This document shows positions 1-11,130 of a stretch of DNA of 64,000 nt, in pieces. Below the pieces are notes generated by a model, which was not told the origin of the DNA, made no database searches, and saw only the letters and a list, made by a program, of their open reading frames with translations. Numbering within the stretch: position 1 is the stretch's first letter; each line of letters begins with the position of its first letter. This DNA is from Orobanche coerulescens (lineage: Eukaryota; Streptophyta; Magnoliopsida; Lamiales; Orobanchaceae). The stretch spans positions 75,812,096-75,876,095 of the forward strand of contig CM065802.1 in NCBI GenBank assembly GCA_033398695.1, given 5' to 3'. The translations under genes were made by a program, and so were the position numbers.

Positions 1-268
1 TGAAGACGATGTCACTTGTATCTCAAAAGGTAGATACATCAATATTCACTTAAGTGATTAGTCAGCGAACTTATTCACAAAGGCGTTGCCGACATCAACA
101 TTCAGAAGACTAGTATACAAGATCGGAATGCGTCAACTCAAGGATCTTATGAAATCGATTTCAGGGGGAGTAGCTGTACTCTTTTTCCTTCGATCGGGTT
201 TTTTCCCACTGGGTTTTCCCGACAAGGTTTTAATGAGGCAGCATGTATTAAAGGTCATTCAAGGGGGA
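1..268 (+). pseudogene. Ty1/copia pol 3' end (RNase H C-terminus), copy 1
   Basis: The first bases encode the C-terminal end of a copia polyprotein. Around 66-160 one frame reads LFTKALPTST, then a RLVYKIGMRQLKDL-like block, which is the conserved tail of copia RNase H. It is followed by the family's usual 3' noncoding block (TGTACTCTTTTTCCTT, a run of T and C, then GGGTTTTCCC and AATGAGGCA) and by a polypurine tract AAGGGGGAG at 261-269. The upstream part of the element lies outside the window. The same segment recurs at 5878-6132 with small indels, so the locus holds two copies of the same 3' end. The frame here is open but only a fragment; no function is expected. Confidence 0.8.
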
Positions 269-269
269 G

Positions 270-432
270 TGTTGTAATTAATGTATTTATTAATAAATGA
301 CCTTTATACCCCCCGAAACCCTAGATGTGTACCTATAAATAAAGGTCTTTGGCCCTCATAAGAATACACACTTTCATTGTTGGTGTCTCAATATTCTCTC
401 ATATTTTCCTCTTTATTTCGATGTTTATAACA
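270..432 (+). mobile_element. Ty1/copia 3' LTR, copy 1
   Basis: Starts TGTTGTAATTAATG directly after the polypurine tract and ends TTATAACA, giving TGTT..AACA termini. It contains a TATA box TATAAATA at 334-341. It matches the LTR at 6133-6281 in the same orientation and the LTR at 3888-4026 in reverse. No primer binding site follows, so this is a 3' LTR. Confidence 0.75.
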
Positions 433-3400
433 TATATATAATCCTCTTCCGGAGGTATTTTAATCACGCACTAATTACATATTGATCCAAATATTCATGC
501 CTTGGTAATAATTTGGATCCTTGAATTATAAATCCATCGCAACATGGTCATTGGATGCAAAATACATCATGTAATTATTTGATACTCATTGTAGAATCAA
601 TATATAACTAGTTTGATTCTCGTCGAAGGATTAATGAAGCTCTTCGAGAGATAATAACAAGAATATTATCATTTGAATTCTACCAATCCTTCAGGGATTG
701 TTTTAATAAGATATTGCAAATCAATTTCAATATCATTCCACAAATAAGATTGATCAAATCAATGTTAATATGACATATTGCATTTTTTTTTCATTGGAGA
801 TGAACATATCACCTAAAACATTAAAATAATATAAGGATAATGATTAAAATAATTAAATAATGAGAATAGAAGATAACAATGCTCGAAATAAAGCATAGAA
901 AATGCAATCTCAAAATTTTAATATTCTTCAGAATACTAAATTTATTTAACGTGATCATCATAAACTTATTATAAAATTATGATGAGATATCGTTGTGTTG
1001 TTCTTCAGGAACTTCAACTATTTATTTTTAATTATCTTCAAGATTATTGAGATTGCAAATTTGTGTTTCTTCAAGAAACTAGTTAGAGGGATAAACATAT
1101 ATCACCTACAATATGAATTATTCTTCAAGAATTTGTAATATTCATCAAGAATATTCATTGTGTTACTTCAGGAGCAACAATTTAAATCAATATAATGATA
1201 ACTGTAAAAATAATTTAATAACGAGAAGGAGTACAAATGCTCAAAGTAAAGTTCAAAAATTACAACCCCAGTATTTAATATTCTTCAAGAATATTAAATA
1301 ACTTATTTAATGTGTTCATCATAAACACATTGTTTTTAGTATGATAAGATATTGATGTGTTCATTAAGAACATCAACTATTTATTTATTAATAATCTTCA
1401 AGATTATTAAGAATATTGTAATTTATGTTTCTTCTAGAAACTACAAAATTAGTGCAATATAATCGATTGCATAATTAAATCATATAGCAACAGAAAGACA
1501 TGCATTATAAAAAATTTATAATAATCAAAACATGTCGATGCAATTGAGCAAATCACAATTTCTGCACAAGTAACAAAATACTTCTATTTTAATATCATGA
1601 TTTGCGCTTATGAAATGTATATATTATTAACAATAGTTTTTATATCCATTGATTTTTTTCTATAACTATGACACAACATACCTTAATAGTAGAATCATAA
1701 GAAAATGAATCAATTGAATCATCATATTTTAAGTCATTCATAGATAATTGTTCAAGCCTTTGAACCAAAATATTCATATCATATTTTAAATTGTACAAGA
1801 TGTCTTAATCCACAATTATTCAATCAAAATATCATCAAAAGTTATTTTGAAAAATTCTTTCAATTTTCGTAACTTTCGATCGGTAATAATGTTAATACAA
1901 TATCAAATTTAAATTTATAGCTTCATACCTCTAGGAAGTCGATCCACCAAAAGAATGGAGAAGGTAGAACCATAGATCCAAAAAGAATTAGATAATATGA
2001 GGTAGAACTGCGTGAATAAATATGTGAAAAAGCTCAAGATAATCGTGCTACTTGGGAGCAACGATGTGTAATCTTTATGATTATGATAAATCGTAACCAT
2101 ATACCAATCCTCGCTACTTGAGTTAATAGTTGAAACATAATGTTATGCTTCTAATTTGTAATGTGGTTTCGTTATGAAACTTCGAGTTTCAATAATATAA
2201 TATTCGATACTTCTCAACTTTAAGTTCAAGAATTTTGATATGAAACTTCGGTTTCAAATCATTATTAAGAAGAACGTCGTGTCCTTCAATTAAACTATGT
2301 GAAAATGCAAGTTCATATTTAAATGGTGAATATTATGTAGAACTTTAGGTTCTTATCATGTGAAAGCGAAACTACAAGTTTCGTATAAAGATCTTTAATA
2401 TTTGACATATCACATGGTCATACTAATATTGAAACTTCGTTTGAATTTATTCGCGAGATACTTGTAGCAGATGAAACTTCGGGTTTCAAATTTATTCACG
2501 TAATGTTTGTAAAGCATATGAAACTTCGGGTCTCATATTTACTTATCTAGACGTGCATAATTGACATATAACTTAATGTGCTTTACTAATGAAACAGCAA
2601 GTGTCAATATAGTTAATAGGAATATCATCGGCTACTTGAGGAGCGGATAACATGTTATTTGTACCACTTCGGGAGTACAAATTTTGTAAGAATATTATTT
2701 GAATAATTCAGAATCTAAAAAAAGTCAAAACATGAAAGTCGTAGATTTATCTTTCAGATTTCTAAATCATCTTAAAACGTTTAAATCAGGCTTCGGATGA
2801 CTGAGATACGATCAATTTAGTGGACAACAATTGATCACAAACTTCAATTCGGAGCAGCCACTTGATTCTCGATTTAAGCATCGCTACTATCCGAATCTGA
2901 GAAAACTCAAAACATGAAAGTCGTAGAATCTTTTGTTAGCTTTCCAAATCATCCAAGAACATCTCATTCGGAGTTCGGATGAGAGCTATACACTCGATTT
3001 ACTGAACTACAATAAATCTATACAAAAACACCAAAATAACTCGATTAATATCGATTCTTCAATTTTACTACACGATGATTGCTCGTCTTGATAATTTTTG
3101 AGCATCAATAACGCATATAAAGCGTTGGAAACTGCAGGTTACTATTGACCTTTGAATCTTCGGGACCCAAATATTAAATATTATGATATTCAAGATCAAG
3201 AAATAATATTAGAACAAGTATATTTGTCAATAGTATTGCAATTAATTGTGCTACTTCTGGAGCAATAATTTTAAGAAATAAAATTACACGATAATAAATA
3301 GTGCAAAATAAAATAAATAAAAATAAAGTGCTTCTTCAAGAGCCCATATAATATTCTTCAGAATATTATTTTGTGTTCTTCATCAGAATTTACACAAAAA

Positions 3401-3871
3401 TTTAGATCTCGTAGTGTTCTTCAGGAACACATTATATTCAACTAGGATATGACGAAATAATAATCAAGAATATTTTAACTTAATAATCTTCTGGACTATT
3501 AAGAATTGTGCGATCTTGTTTCTTCAGGAAATAACAATTTATCGATTTGATAATAGATTTCTTAGATCATCATATATATTATTTATGTATGATGATAGTG
3601 AAATCAGAATAATTAGTAGAGAATATATGAAATATGCATATAATCTACATTAAAATAACAATTATATAATTAAGTCTAAATCTACATATAATCAGAACTT
3701 TTTTTTTTTTGGAAGAAGAAGAAGAATACAGATCTGTAGCCATAGTCATAAGAATACAGATCGAGAATAAAAGACAAAGAAGATAAAAGAAAATCAGAAC
3801 GCAATTCTACCTTTCTGTGAAAATAGAGTACGTGCGCTAATGAGTAAGAAAAAAAAATTCTTTTTGAGAGA
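433..3871. repeat. Degraded retroelement interior rich in short hairpins
   Basis: AT-rich, no long reading frame. Between about 930 and 3545 it holds some two dozen short inverted repeats whose stems differ but whose centres are nearly the same (CTTCAGG, CTTCAAG or CTTCGG). Examples are AATATTCTTCAGAATATT, GTGTTCTTCAGGAACAC and GAAACTTCGGGTTTC. Near 525-590 the + frame reads NYKSIATWSLDAKYI, which loosely resembles a copia gag start. At 2733-2990 two diverged copies of a GAAAGTCGTAGA..CGGATGA block occur. The right end is the leader of a minus-strand copia copy. A (T)10 run sits near 3700. Confidence 0.5.
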
Positions 3872-3887
3872 GATCGTGCTGATAACG
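3872..3887 (-). other. Copia primer-binding-site-like leader
   Basis: On the minus strand the bases directly after the inverted LTR read CGTTATCAGCACGATC. TATCAG plus flanks resembles the plant initiator-Met tRNA primer site TGGTATCAGAGC, and the same leader is familiar from plant copia elements. It fixes the minus strand as the coding strand of the fragment to the left of 3887. Confidence 0.5.
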
Positions 3888-4026
3888 TGTTATAAACTTG
3901 AGAGAAAAAAAGAGGAAAATAAAAGAGAAGAAGAATAGAGTGTGTATTCTTATGAGGGCCAAAGGCCTTTATTTATAGGTACACATCTAGGGTTTCGGGG
4001 GTATAAAGGTCATTCATTAATTGTCA
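3888..4026 (-). mobile_element. Ty1/copia LTR, inverted copy
   Basis: Reverse complement of the LTR family at 270-432 and 6133-6281: the TATAAATA box, the AAACCCTAGATGTG block and the GGCCCTCATAAGAATACACA block are all recognisable on the minus strand. Its minus-strand 3' end is followed by a primer-site-like leader, so it was a 5' LTR of an oppositely oriented copy. Confidence 0.7.
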
Positions 4027-4059
4027 AAATACATATTTAGAGCCTAAAATTGGGGTCAA

Positions 4060-5640
4060 TTGATCATTTGATACGCTGATTTTATAATCTAACTCAATAT
4101 TCCCGACATTAGGGGGAGATATGAAATATAAATAAGAGAAAGTCGGAAAATTCTCGTTGGGTTGGATATTTAAATTTACGCACTATGAACTTGAAGTTCA
4201 ACAAGTTATGATTGCCAAAGGAGTGATGAAATCTCATATACCAGTTGTATATGTACTATAAAGAATTAAAGTCGAATGTGAACGAAATATATTTGTTGAT
4301 ACTCCTCGACGCCAGAAGCGTGAGAGACATATTCTTTATTGGTATTAAAGATAAAATCCGCGGAATACAAATTTATTAAACTAATAACATCACTTCAAAA
4401 ACCTCCTGAAGAGGATCATCTCGAAGGCGAGAATCCCAATACCTTAATTTGCACGTGCACTAAATAATTATAATATTGGGATTATGGGACGACCAAATCA
4501 AATGTTATGGGATGAATATTTGATTTTGTTGAAGTTGTCATTGACTTTGTGAATATGGGAGAATTGTTTATAAGAATGATAGTTGTCGACAACACTTTGT
4601 GTCTCAACAATTGCTAGTGGAGTGCCCAAGCACTAAATAAAATATAAGCAATTGAGAGAAAGCTTAACTCGCAAAATAAAATAAAGTGGTGAAAAATAAG
4701 CGAGATTAGCATATCAAGGGTTTAAGCGCATACCCAAAACATATTCTCCCGTTGGCACTAAATTTCGTCATTTAATATACATATGACAATTATTATGAAT
4801 ATAGATATTCAATTAGTGATGTCATCACCACATTTTTCTATGGGTCATTGGACGCGAATATCTATATGAAAGTCCCTGACGGACTTGAGGTTCCTAAAGT
4901 AATAGGAACATGAAATTCGCAATATGTACTATTTTGAGTTATAAAAAAATTTATACATTTTGAAATAGTCTGGTGGATCAACCGACTAAGTGAATTCCTC
5001 CTGAAGAGGATATATGTGAATTATTTGAACTCGTGTCTAAAGACAAGTTCAAAATGAAACTTAGATAAAACTAAGTATTAGTATTGTCTCGACTTGTAGA
5101 TCGAGCATATATGATGGAAAGTTTTTATCCATTTAGCTGCCTAAAGGTTGTCTTACCACTTGAAGTGGATACCGACTCATATAGATCTCAAGAAAATATC
5201 AAAGATATAAGAGGACCAAGTTCCGTACTTGTATGCTATTGAAGCATTACATTATCAGCCGGATATACAATTTGAAGTTAACATGCTAGCACAATTTAAT
5301 ATTTCTCCAAGAAGGAGAATGTGGAATGGTGTTAACCATAGTGGTCTATTACATGAAAGAGATCGAGATTCAATATTGGTGGCTATTAGGGTATTATGAT
5401 CTCATATTTGTTCTCATACCGCCTATTTATTTTGATGAGAAATATTCTCCATTTATGTGTTGCATATAATGTTTGGGCAAGTAAGATGAAATTTATTTCC
5501 ACATGAGCTTCAGAAGAGCAATAATGATAATCTAGCAGACTTATTCACTAAATCTCTCCATGTCTGAAAATTATATTCATGGTATTGGAGTACAAGATTG
5601 TTATCTTGAGGAAGAAGTGATAACTTTTAAATCGGTTTGA
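4060..5640 (+). pseudogene. Decayed Ty1/copia pol (RT and RNase H remnants)
   Basis: No frame is open, but landmarks of a copia polyprotein can be read in order. FPTLGGD is near 4093. A gag-pol linker with the equivalent of INYV..GE is near 4530. Reverse transcriptase remnants read YGSLDANIYMKVPDGLE near 4840-4890, followed by a SLYGLKQ-like stretch near 4950. RNase H remnants are near 5380-5460, and an ADLFTKSLP-like end lies near 5536-5560. Stops and indels interrupt every block, so the copy is dead. It leads into the second copy of the 3' end at 5878, and together they form one + strand element whose gag side has been replaced by the inverted fragment. Confidence 0.7.
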
Positions 5641-5877
5641 AGATTATGTCGACTTGAAGGTCAAAAGGTCCTGAAGACCAAATGGTTGTACTCTTTTCCC
5701 TTTCTAAGTTTTTTTTTCCCACCGGGTTTTCTTAGTTAAGGTTTTTAACGAGGCAACCAATGCAACACATGAGCAAATTTATACTATGTACTCTTTTCTC
5801 TATCGGTTTTTCCCACGGGTTTTTCCGAATGAGTTGATGAGGCATGAACATCATAATATTCAAGAGGAAATATTGTA

Positions 5878-6132
5878 TGAAGACGATGTCACTTGTATCT
5901 CAAAAGGTAGATACATCAATATTCACTTAAGTGATTAGTCGAACTTATTCACAAAGGCGTTGCCGACATCAACATTCGTAAGACTAGTATACAAGATCGG
6001 AATGCGTCAACTCAAGGATCTTATGAAATTGATTTCGGGGAGTAGTCACTCTTTTTCCTTCGATCGGGTTTTTCCCACCGGGTTTTCCCGACGAGGTTTT
6101 AATGAGGCATGTATTAAAGGTCATTCATGGAG
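5878..6132 (+). pseudogene. Ty1/copia pol 3' end, copy 2
   Basis: Near-duplicate of 1-269, starting at the same TGAAGACGATGTCACTTG block. LFTKALPTST and YKIGMRQLKDL are open in one frame, followed by the T/C-rich 3' noncoding block. The polypurine tract is degenerate here (CATGGAG instead of AAGGGGGAG). Two further copies of the T/C-rich block lie at about 5690-5760 and 5790-5835. Confidence 0.75.
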
Positions 6133-6281
6133 TGTTGTAATTAATGTATTTATTAATAAATGACCTTTATACCCTCAAACCCTGGGGACACAGATAAATA
6201 ACAGCCTTTACTTCATAAAAATACACACTCTATTCTTCTTCTCTTTTATTTTCCTCTTTTTTTTCTCTCAAGTTCATAACA
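6133..6281 (+). mobile_element. Ty1/copia 3' LTR, copy 2
   Basis: TGTTGTAATTAATG start and TTCATAACA end, same family as 270-432. Several indels in the CCCTAGATG region. The 269 bases that follow (6282-6550) show no recognisable feature. Confidence 0.75.
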
Positions 6282-6550
6282 GATTATACATTTTTGCACA
6301 AAGAAATAAAAATAAAACTATTATGATTAGGTTCGTCTATTCTTTGTCCGTAATTATCTACAATTCGTGAGAAATTTCTAGGGATTTTAAAAAAGTCATT
6401 AAACCCTCCGCGTGTTTAATTCAAAACAGCTTTCCAAAGCATTCCTTGTGGTGCTTCCAAAAACCGATATCGTTCATCCGTAAAAAATTGATTATTTTTT
6501 AAGTGACGGCAATACTAAATGGAGTCATAGAGAGCCGGTGGGGTTTGAAC

Positions 6551-6913
6551 TAGGGCTGGGGGCGGGGCGGGTTGGGGCGGGGCGAAGGTAAAACCGCATC
6601 CGCCCCGCAATTTTTGTGCGGTGCGGGTTTTTGCGGGGCGGGGCATTTTTGATATTGAAAACCGCACAAAATCATAGTTTTATGCGGCGCAAGCAAATAC
6701 AATATTTATATAAATATCTAAGTGTTTCCCACTGTTATATGCGGGCGGGCGGTTTTGCGGGCGGTTGGGAAAAAAATAAACCGCATTCGCGCAATTTTGG
6801 TGCGGTGCGGGTTTTGTGCGGGGCGGGGCGAAATCAACATTTGAAACCGCCCCGCCTCGCTATTTTGCGGTGCGGTGCGGGGCGGGCGGGGCGGTTTGTT
6901 TTGCCCAGCCCTA
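6551..6913. mobile_element. hAT-type MITE, G/C-rich
   Basis: Ends TAGGGCTGGG and CCCAGCCCTA are inverted repeats, the usual hAT terminal motif, and they are flanked by a perfect 8-bp TSD GTTTGAAC (6543-6550 and 6914-6921). The interior is built of GGGGCGGGGC and GCGGTGCGGG blocks in both orientations and can fold on itself. A 103-codon open frame across it is a by-product of the repeat, not a gene. 6922-7516 is AT-rich with nothing recognisable. Confidence 0.9.
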
Positions 6914-7516
6914 GTTTGAACTCATAATATTTAGCTCCAAGTAACATCACTCTACCATTAAATCATTTTTACTCGAAGAAATTCAAGCCGATTCCCTACG
7001 CAAGATTTTTCAAGCTGCAATCTTCTCATAATTGAGAGGTCAGCTAGAAAGAAAATTTTGGGCGGAAAACCAATGAAAAAGGTAAAAAATAAATAAATAA
7101 AAGTAAATTAAAACTATTTAATAAATGGAGAAAAAAAAACCCTGATATTATATAGTATCTACAATGATACCACATTTTCAGAACCTGTTACACATCATAA
7201 TTTCAAACATTTATATAGTCATATTTTTATTCCTTTCAGAGTTTCACTTTCAATTATCAAATTTCAAGTTACTTTTGGAGTTTAAGTTAAAAATTTTTTA
7301 AAATTTATTTAACAAAATACGAGTATTAATCGTATAACATGTCTATTTTACAAACTTGAAGAGAAGTAAAATTTGTTCTTAATGTCACGAGTCAAATACA
7401 TAATTTAATTTTACTGTGACTTAATAGTAAAGTTTTGCAACGGTCTAATCGATTTTTGTATGCAATTTCATTATATTTTATTAATATAACACATAACGTA
7501 GGATTAGAATACTTTA

Positions 7517-7620
7517 AAATATTGTGCTCTCTTTTTTTAGTAACAAAGCATAAAAGTAACAAGTTATATATCACCATTCATAAAACTATAAGTTTTTTAT
7601 ACCAAAATGTGTTAAAAGAC
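7517..7620 (+). repeat. MULE left terminal inverted repeat
   Basis: About 105 bp, ~75% identical by eye to the right TIR. The longest exact match with the right TIR is CATTCATAAAACTATAAGTT (20 bp). Confidence 0.75.
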
Positions 7621-7775
7621 TTTATTACGCTTAAAGTCTACCACTAAAAGAAAAAAAACATAAAAAAGAAAAAGGAAGATTATTAAAACGAAACAACAAT
7701 AAAAAACGGTCCCACAACTCAATATTTTCCTCTGCAAAAAAACTCTCCTCCTCTCTGCAAAAAAACTCTCCCGTC

Positions 7776-7903
7776 GTGAAACCCTTCGCCGGCCGGAAAA
7801 TATCGACCTCCGACTACCACGGAGAATCCGAAGACGCCGGAAGTTCCGCTAGTGACACTCCATCCGAAGAGCAATTCGTCAATGAGCCGCCGGTTAGTGT
7901 ATT
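7776..7903 (+). other. Possible 5' exon of the Ulp1 gene
   Basis: Open, GC-richer stretch between the TIR and the palindrome array. It reads acidic, Ser-rich peptide in one frame (SEDAGSSASDTPSEEQ) but starts with GTG. An ATG at about 7880 gives only a few codons before a GTTAGTG that could be a splice donor. It may be a leader exon or noncoding leader; no homology recognised. Confidence 0.25.
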
Positions 7904-7904
7904 T

Positions 7905-8180
7905 TCATTCACACACGATCGTGCCACGACGGTTGTTCATCTTCCCACGATCGTCTTTGAAGAAGATGAGACCATCGTGTACACGATGGTCTTTCGTGGG
8001 CACGATGGTTACACGACGGCCGCCGATTGTGTGTGCCGTCGTGTGCTAGAAGACCAAAAGCACGCCTTGCACACGATCGCAGCACACGATCGTTGCCCGT
8101 CGTGTGAACCGTCGTGTGGCACACGATGGTCTTCACACGACGGACATCGATCGTGTGCCTGCGATCGTGTGCAAGGCAGA
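7905..8180. repeat. CACGATCGTG palindrome array, left cluster
   Basis: Dense set of CACGATCGT, ACACGATGG and CGTCGTGTG half-sites forming palindromes. The two 11-bp halves GACCATCGTGT and ACACGATGGTC abut at 7970-7991 as a perfect 22-bp palindrome. The array ends in GTGCAAGGCAGA at 8169-8180, 40 bp before the ATG of the Ulp1 gene. An open frame runs across it by chance. Confidence 0.85.
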
Positions 8181-8219
8181 ATTTTTTTTTCGTTCTCTTA
8201 AGCATTCTATCATATTCTT

Positions 8220-10954
8220 ATGAGTTGTATGTCCATATTGCATACTGGTTGCGTATGGAAGAGACCTACATTGCGTTTTGTTACACGTCAAGTGAATCTT
8301 TACACACGGGAGGCGGTATTTAAAGAAATCATTGAGACATTAAGAAGTATGGGCCGCAATTCCGCAGTTGCTGATCGAGCTATCGAGAGCTTGACCGAGG
8401 GGGTCCTGGGGCGCTTGATTAAAGTTAGGAGGAATGGGAGTTCAAATACTGTCCTACATCACTTGATTGCCCGTCAATTGGAGGGTGATCAAATCCCCCG
8501 GATGAGTCGTGGTTCCAGGTTTGCGGGAGGACCATTCGTTTTACGACCCGTGATTTTGCCGTGATCACGGGACTCCATTTTGGAAACTCTACCTTCCATC
8601 CCCAGGACAACCATCTCCTTCCGTCTGACGGTATTTTCCACAGAATACTCCATGGTAAAAATATTAAGGTTAGTGTTCTGCGGAAGAGGTTCAATGCTCG
8701 AGATTTTGGTAGAGACATAAGAGATTATGTCAAGGTTGCCAATTTGCTTATATACTACTACTTTATCCTATGCCGTGACGACATGATGGTCGAGACATGG
8801 GCATGGGCATTAGTGGAGGATTTCGAGCAGTGGGATATGTTTCCTTGGGGTTCTTATGCCTTTGGGGTTTTATCTTACTACATAGGCAACGTTGCCATGA
8901 AGGAGGGACAAGAGCACAAGGACTATCACTTCTATGGTCCTGTTTGGGCTTTACAAATATGGTCGTATGAGATGATTCCTGCATTGGGAGCATTGTGTGG
9001 TATTCGAGATAAAACTGTCCAAGTCCCCCGATGTTTGATGTGGACTACGAGGAAGATGTTTTGTGATTTCACTCATTTCTTCGACGATAAGGTACATAAA
9101 TTTGTAAACGTGTTTTCTCCTGACTTCATCTCTTAAACGTTATGTGATTGCCCATCTAATGGTATTATTTAATGACTAATTTTGCAGCACAGAGTACTTC
9201 CCTCTTTACCGCATTTGGAGGAGGATGAGGCTGAGTACTACTACCTGAGCTTTGAAAATGGCTCGCCATATGACGTTAAGTTCATTAAGCCTGTAAGAAT
9301 AGCTGTGAAGAATAAGGAGGATGAGCCTGCGCCGATCCCGAGGAAGAAAGTTATGGATAGGTTGAAGAAGGCTGCTGGAAAATTGATTACATATGAGTCG
9401 GCACATAAAGTGTCGAAGCGACGCCGGCAGAGTACCCCACCAGTAGATGGTGCAAAGACATCGGACCGGGAGAGGCAGCCAGAGAGGGTGTGTTGTGTCC
9501 ACGGACTTCCTTGTCCGGACCACACCCAGGACACGAGCAGGTATGAGTACTTCGATCGCCGTTTGAAGGCGATCTTGTACGACGATTATGAGTCCGGATT
9601 TATTGCTCAAGTTTCTTGCCGGGTGCTTTCTAGGATCGTGGATTTCTTCGGACCTATGCATAGACGTTCTAGGAGCCCGGTACACTACTCAGCTGGGAGC
9701 CATGATAGGCCTCGTCATTTTGCATCTGTTAGCAGCGCCCAGCGGAGGATTCCTGACCCTCCACGTCACTCAGTCTCTGGCGCAGCACACAGTCACCATT
9801 CTCATCGTCAGCCTAGTCATCATTCTCAGCGTCAGCCGAGTCACCATTATCAGCATCCGCTTACCCACCATTCTGAGGTCCAGCACAGTCACCATTCTCA
9901 GATTCATCATTCTGTTGAGCGGACTCAACAACCCCTTGATTACGAGCATCAATATGAGCCATTTGAGGCGCCGTTTCAGCAGTATGGGACGATGTTCGAA
10001 TGGTTTCAGGACGAGCATCATTACAGTGCGATGTTTCGAAGTGAGGGTGGTGGTCCTGAGCAGCAACCTCCATTTCAGATCGAGCGACGATTTTGAGATC
10101 GAGCGGTACTGTCTGACTCTCGATCGTTATAGTTGTGAGAGGGATGCTGAGGGTGACGAAGATGGTGAGAGTGCCGGAACGCAGCATTTGGGTGAGCGTA
10201 GTCTTCCACCGCGAGTGAGTCGACCATCTGCTGCTCTTCGGGAGCCTTTTGTGGTTGTGCCTCCAAGAGATAGAGAGGCTCTGAAGAAGTTGTACCTACA
10301 GTTTAGGAGAGAGCAGCCACGTGATGCTATTGTCCGGTGTTTGGAGACTGGCATGCTCTCACCCAGGCGTTATTTGACCGGATAGAGTCTAGCCGTGAAG
10401 ACTTTAATGCCGAGGTGATAGACTGTTATGTGCTTGCGACTCGAGCGAGGCTTCGGAGGGGAGTCCGTAGTGTTGGTGTCGGTAGAGTTGGCACTGTACT
10501 TGCCGGCTCCCTATTTTACGTAAGTTCTATAACCTACTCACTTGTATATCATTGGTGTGATATCGATTTTTTTTAATTTTGTGGTTTGGCTTTTTGTAGT
10601 TAGTTTTGGCCAACGAGTTTGCAAGACTCCATCCGGATGATCCACTTGGTATCAAGGTGACGGGGAAGCCGGTTTACAAGGACTGGAAAATTACTAAATG
10701 CATCGAGGACTATATGACAGGTCTTGATACACCACATGCGGTTCCATGGTTAAATTGCAACGAAGTAAGTTTGAAATTTATATTTATAAATAATTGACGA
10801 TTTATAAATGATTCGCTATGTTTGATGTGATGATCTCTTATGATTACATATTTTGTTTCAACAGATCATTGCCATTTGTTGCCTCGACCAGAGCCATTGG
10901 GTGACTATCAAGATTGACATCATAACATGGACCGTGGAGTTGTACGATCATGGC
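8220..10954 (+). pseudogene. DUF1985-Ulp1 (C48 peptidase-like) MULE protein, broken
   Basis: Exons 8220-9091, 9188-10519, 10600-10764 and 10865 to about 10950 are joined by three phase-0 introns with clear borders (AAG|GTACAT..TTGCAG, TAC|GTAAGT..TTGTAG, GAA|GTAAGT..CAACAG). The first exon is DUF1985-like: LHHLIARQ, then DESWFQVCGRTIRF and RDFAVITGLHFG, then a FPWGSYAFGVL and YGPVWALQIWSYEMIPALG block. Exon 2 has a His/Ser/Gln-rich segment near 9780-9915. The last exon has the Ulp1 pair: His in SHWV (10895-10897) and Asp in LYDH (10946-10948), exactly 17 residues apart as in yeast Ulp1. The catalytic Cys half is missing; palindrome repeats begin instead. Frame changes occur near 8495-8505 (a C run), 10080-10090 and 10340-10365, so it is not translatable as is. 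The start ATG at 8220 is tentative. Confidence 0.8.
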
Positions 10955-11130
10955 CATCGTGTGTTACGATCGTGTGCAACATACCCACGGTCATGGGTTG
11001 ATGCTGTCGTGTGCGCACGATGGCTGGCATGACCGTGTGCACACGACAGTAAGTACCATCGTGGGCACGGCCGTGCACACGATCGTGTGTTCCATCGTGG
11101 ACACGATCGTGGGTCACGATCGTGTGCATA
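10938..11130. repeat. CACGATCGTG palindrome array after the Ulp1 exons
   Basis: Begins within or directly after the last readable Ulp1 codons. Motifs include GTTACGATCGTG, GCACACGATCGTGTG and GGACACGATCGTG. It runs into the first unit of the 414-bp tandem repeat. Confidence 0.8.

Noticed and set aside
433..3887. MicroRNA or host RNA gene cluster from the many hairpins
   Set aside because: Stems are only 5-9 bp, far too short for a miRNA precursor, and the context is retroelement debris.
6616..6927. 103-codon open frame
   Set aside because: It lies on the G/C-rich hAT MITE and continues past its end and TSD; no protein family.
7909..8205. Open frames on both strands in the left array, and likewise at 10920-11214, 22188-22676 and 24771-25052
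   Set aside because: Palindromic CGATCGTG repeats lack stop codons on both strands; these are artefacts of composition.
9206..9685. 159-codon minus-strand frame opposite the Ulp1 gene, with similar ones at 9241-9534 and 9770-10187
   Set aside because: Shadows of the coding strand, where splice sites and the domain matches sit.
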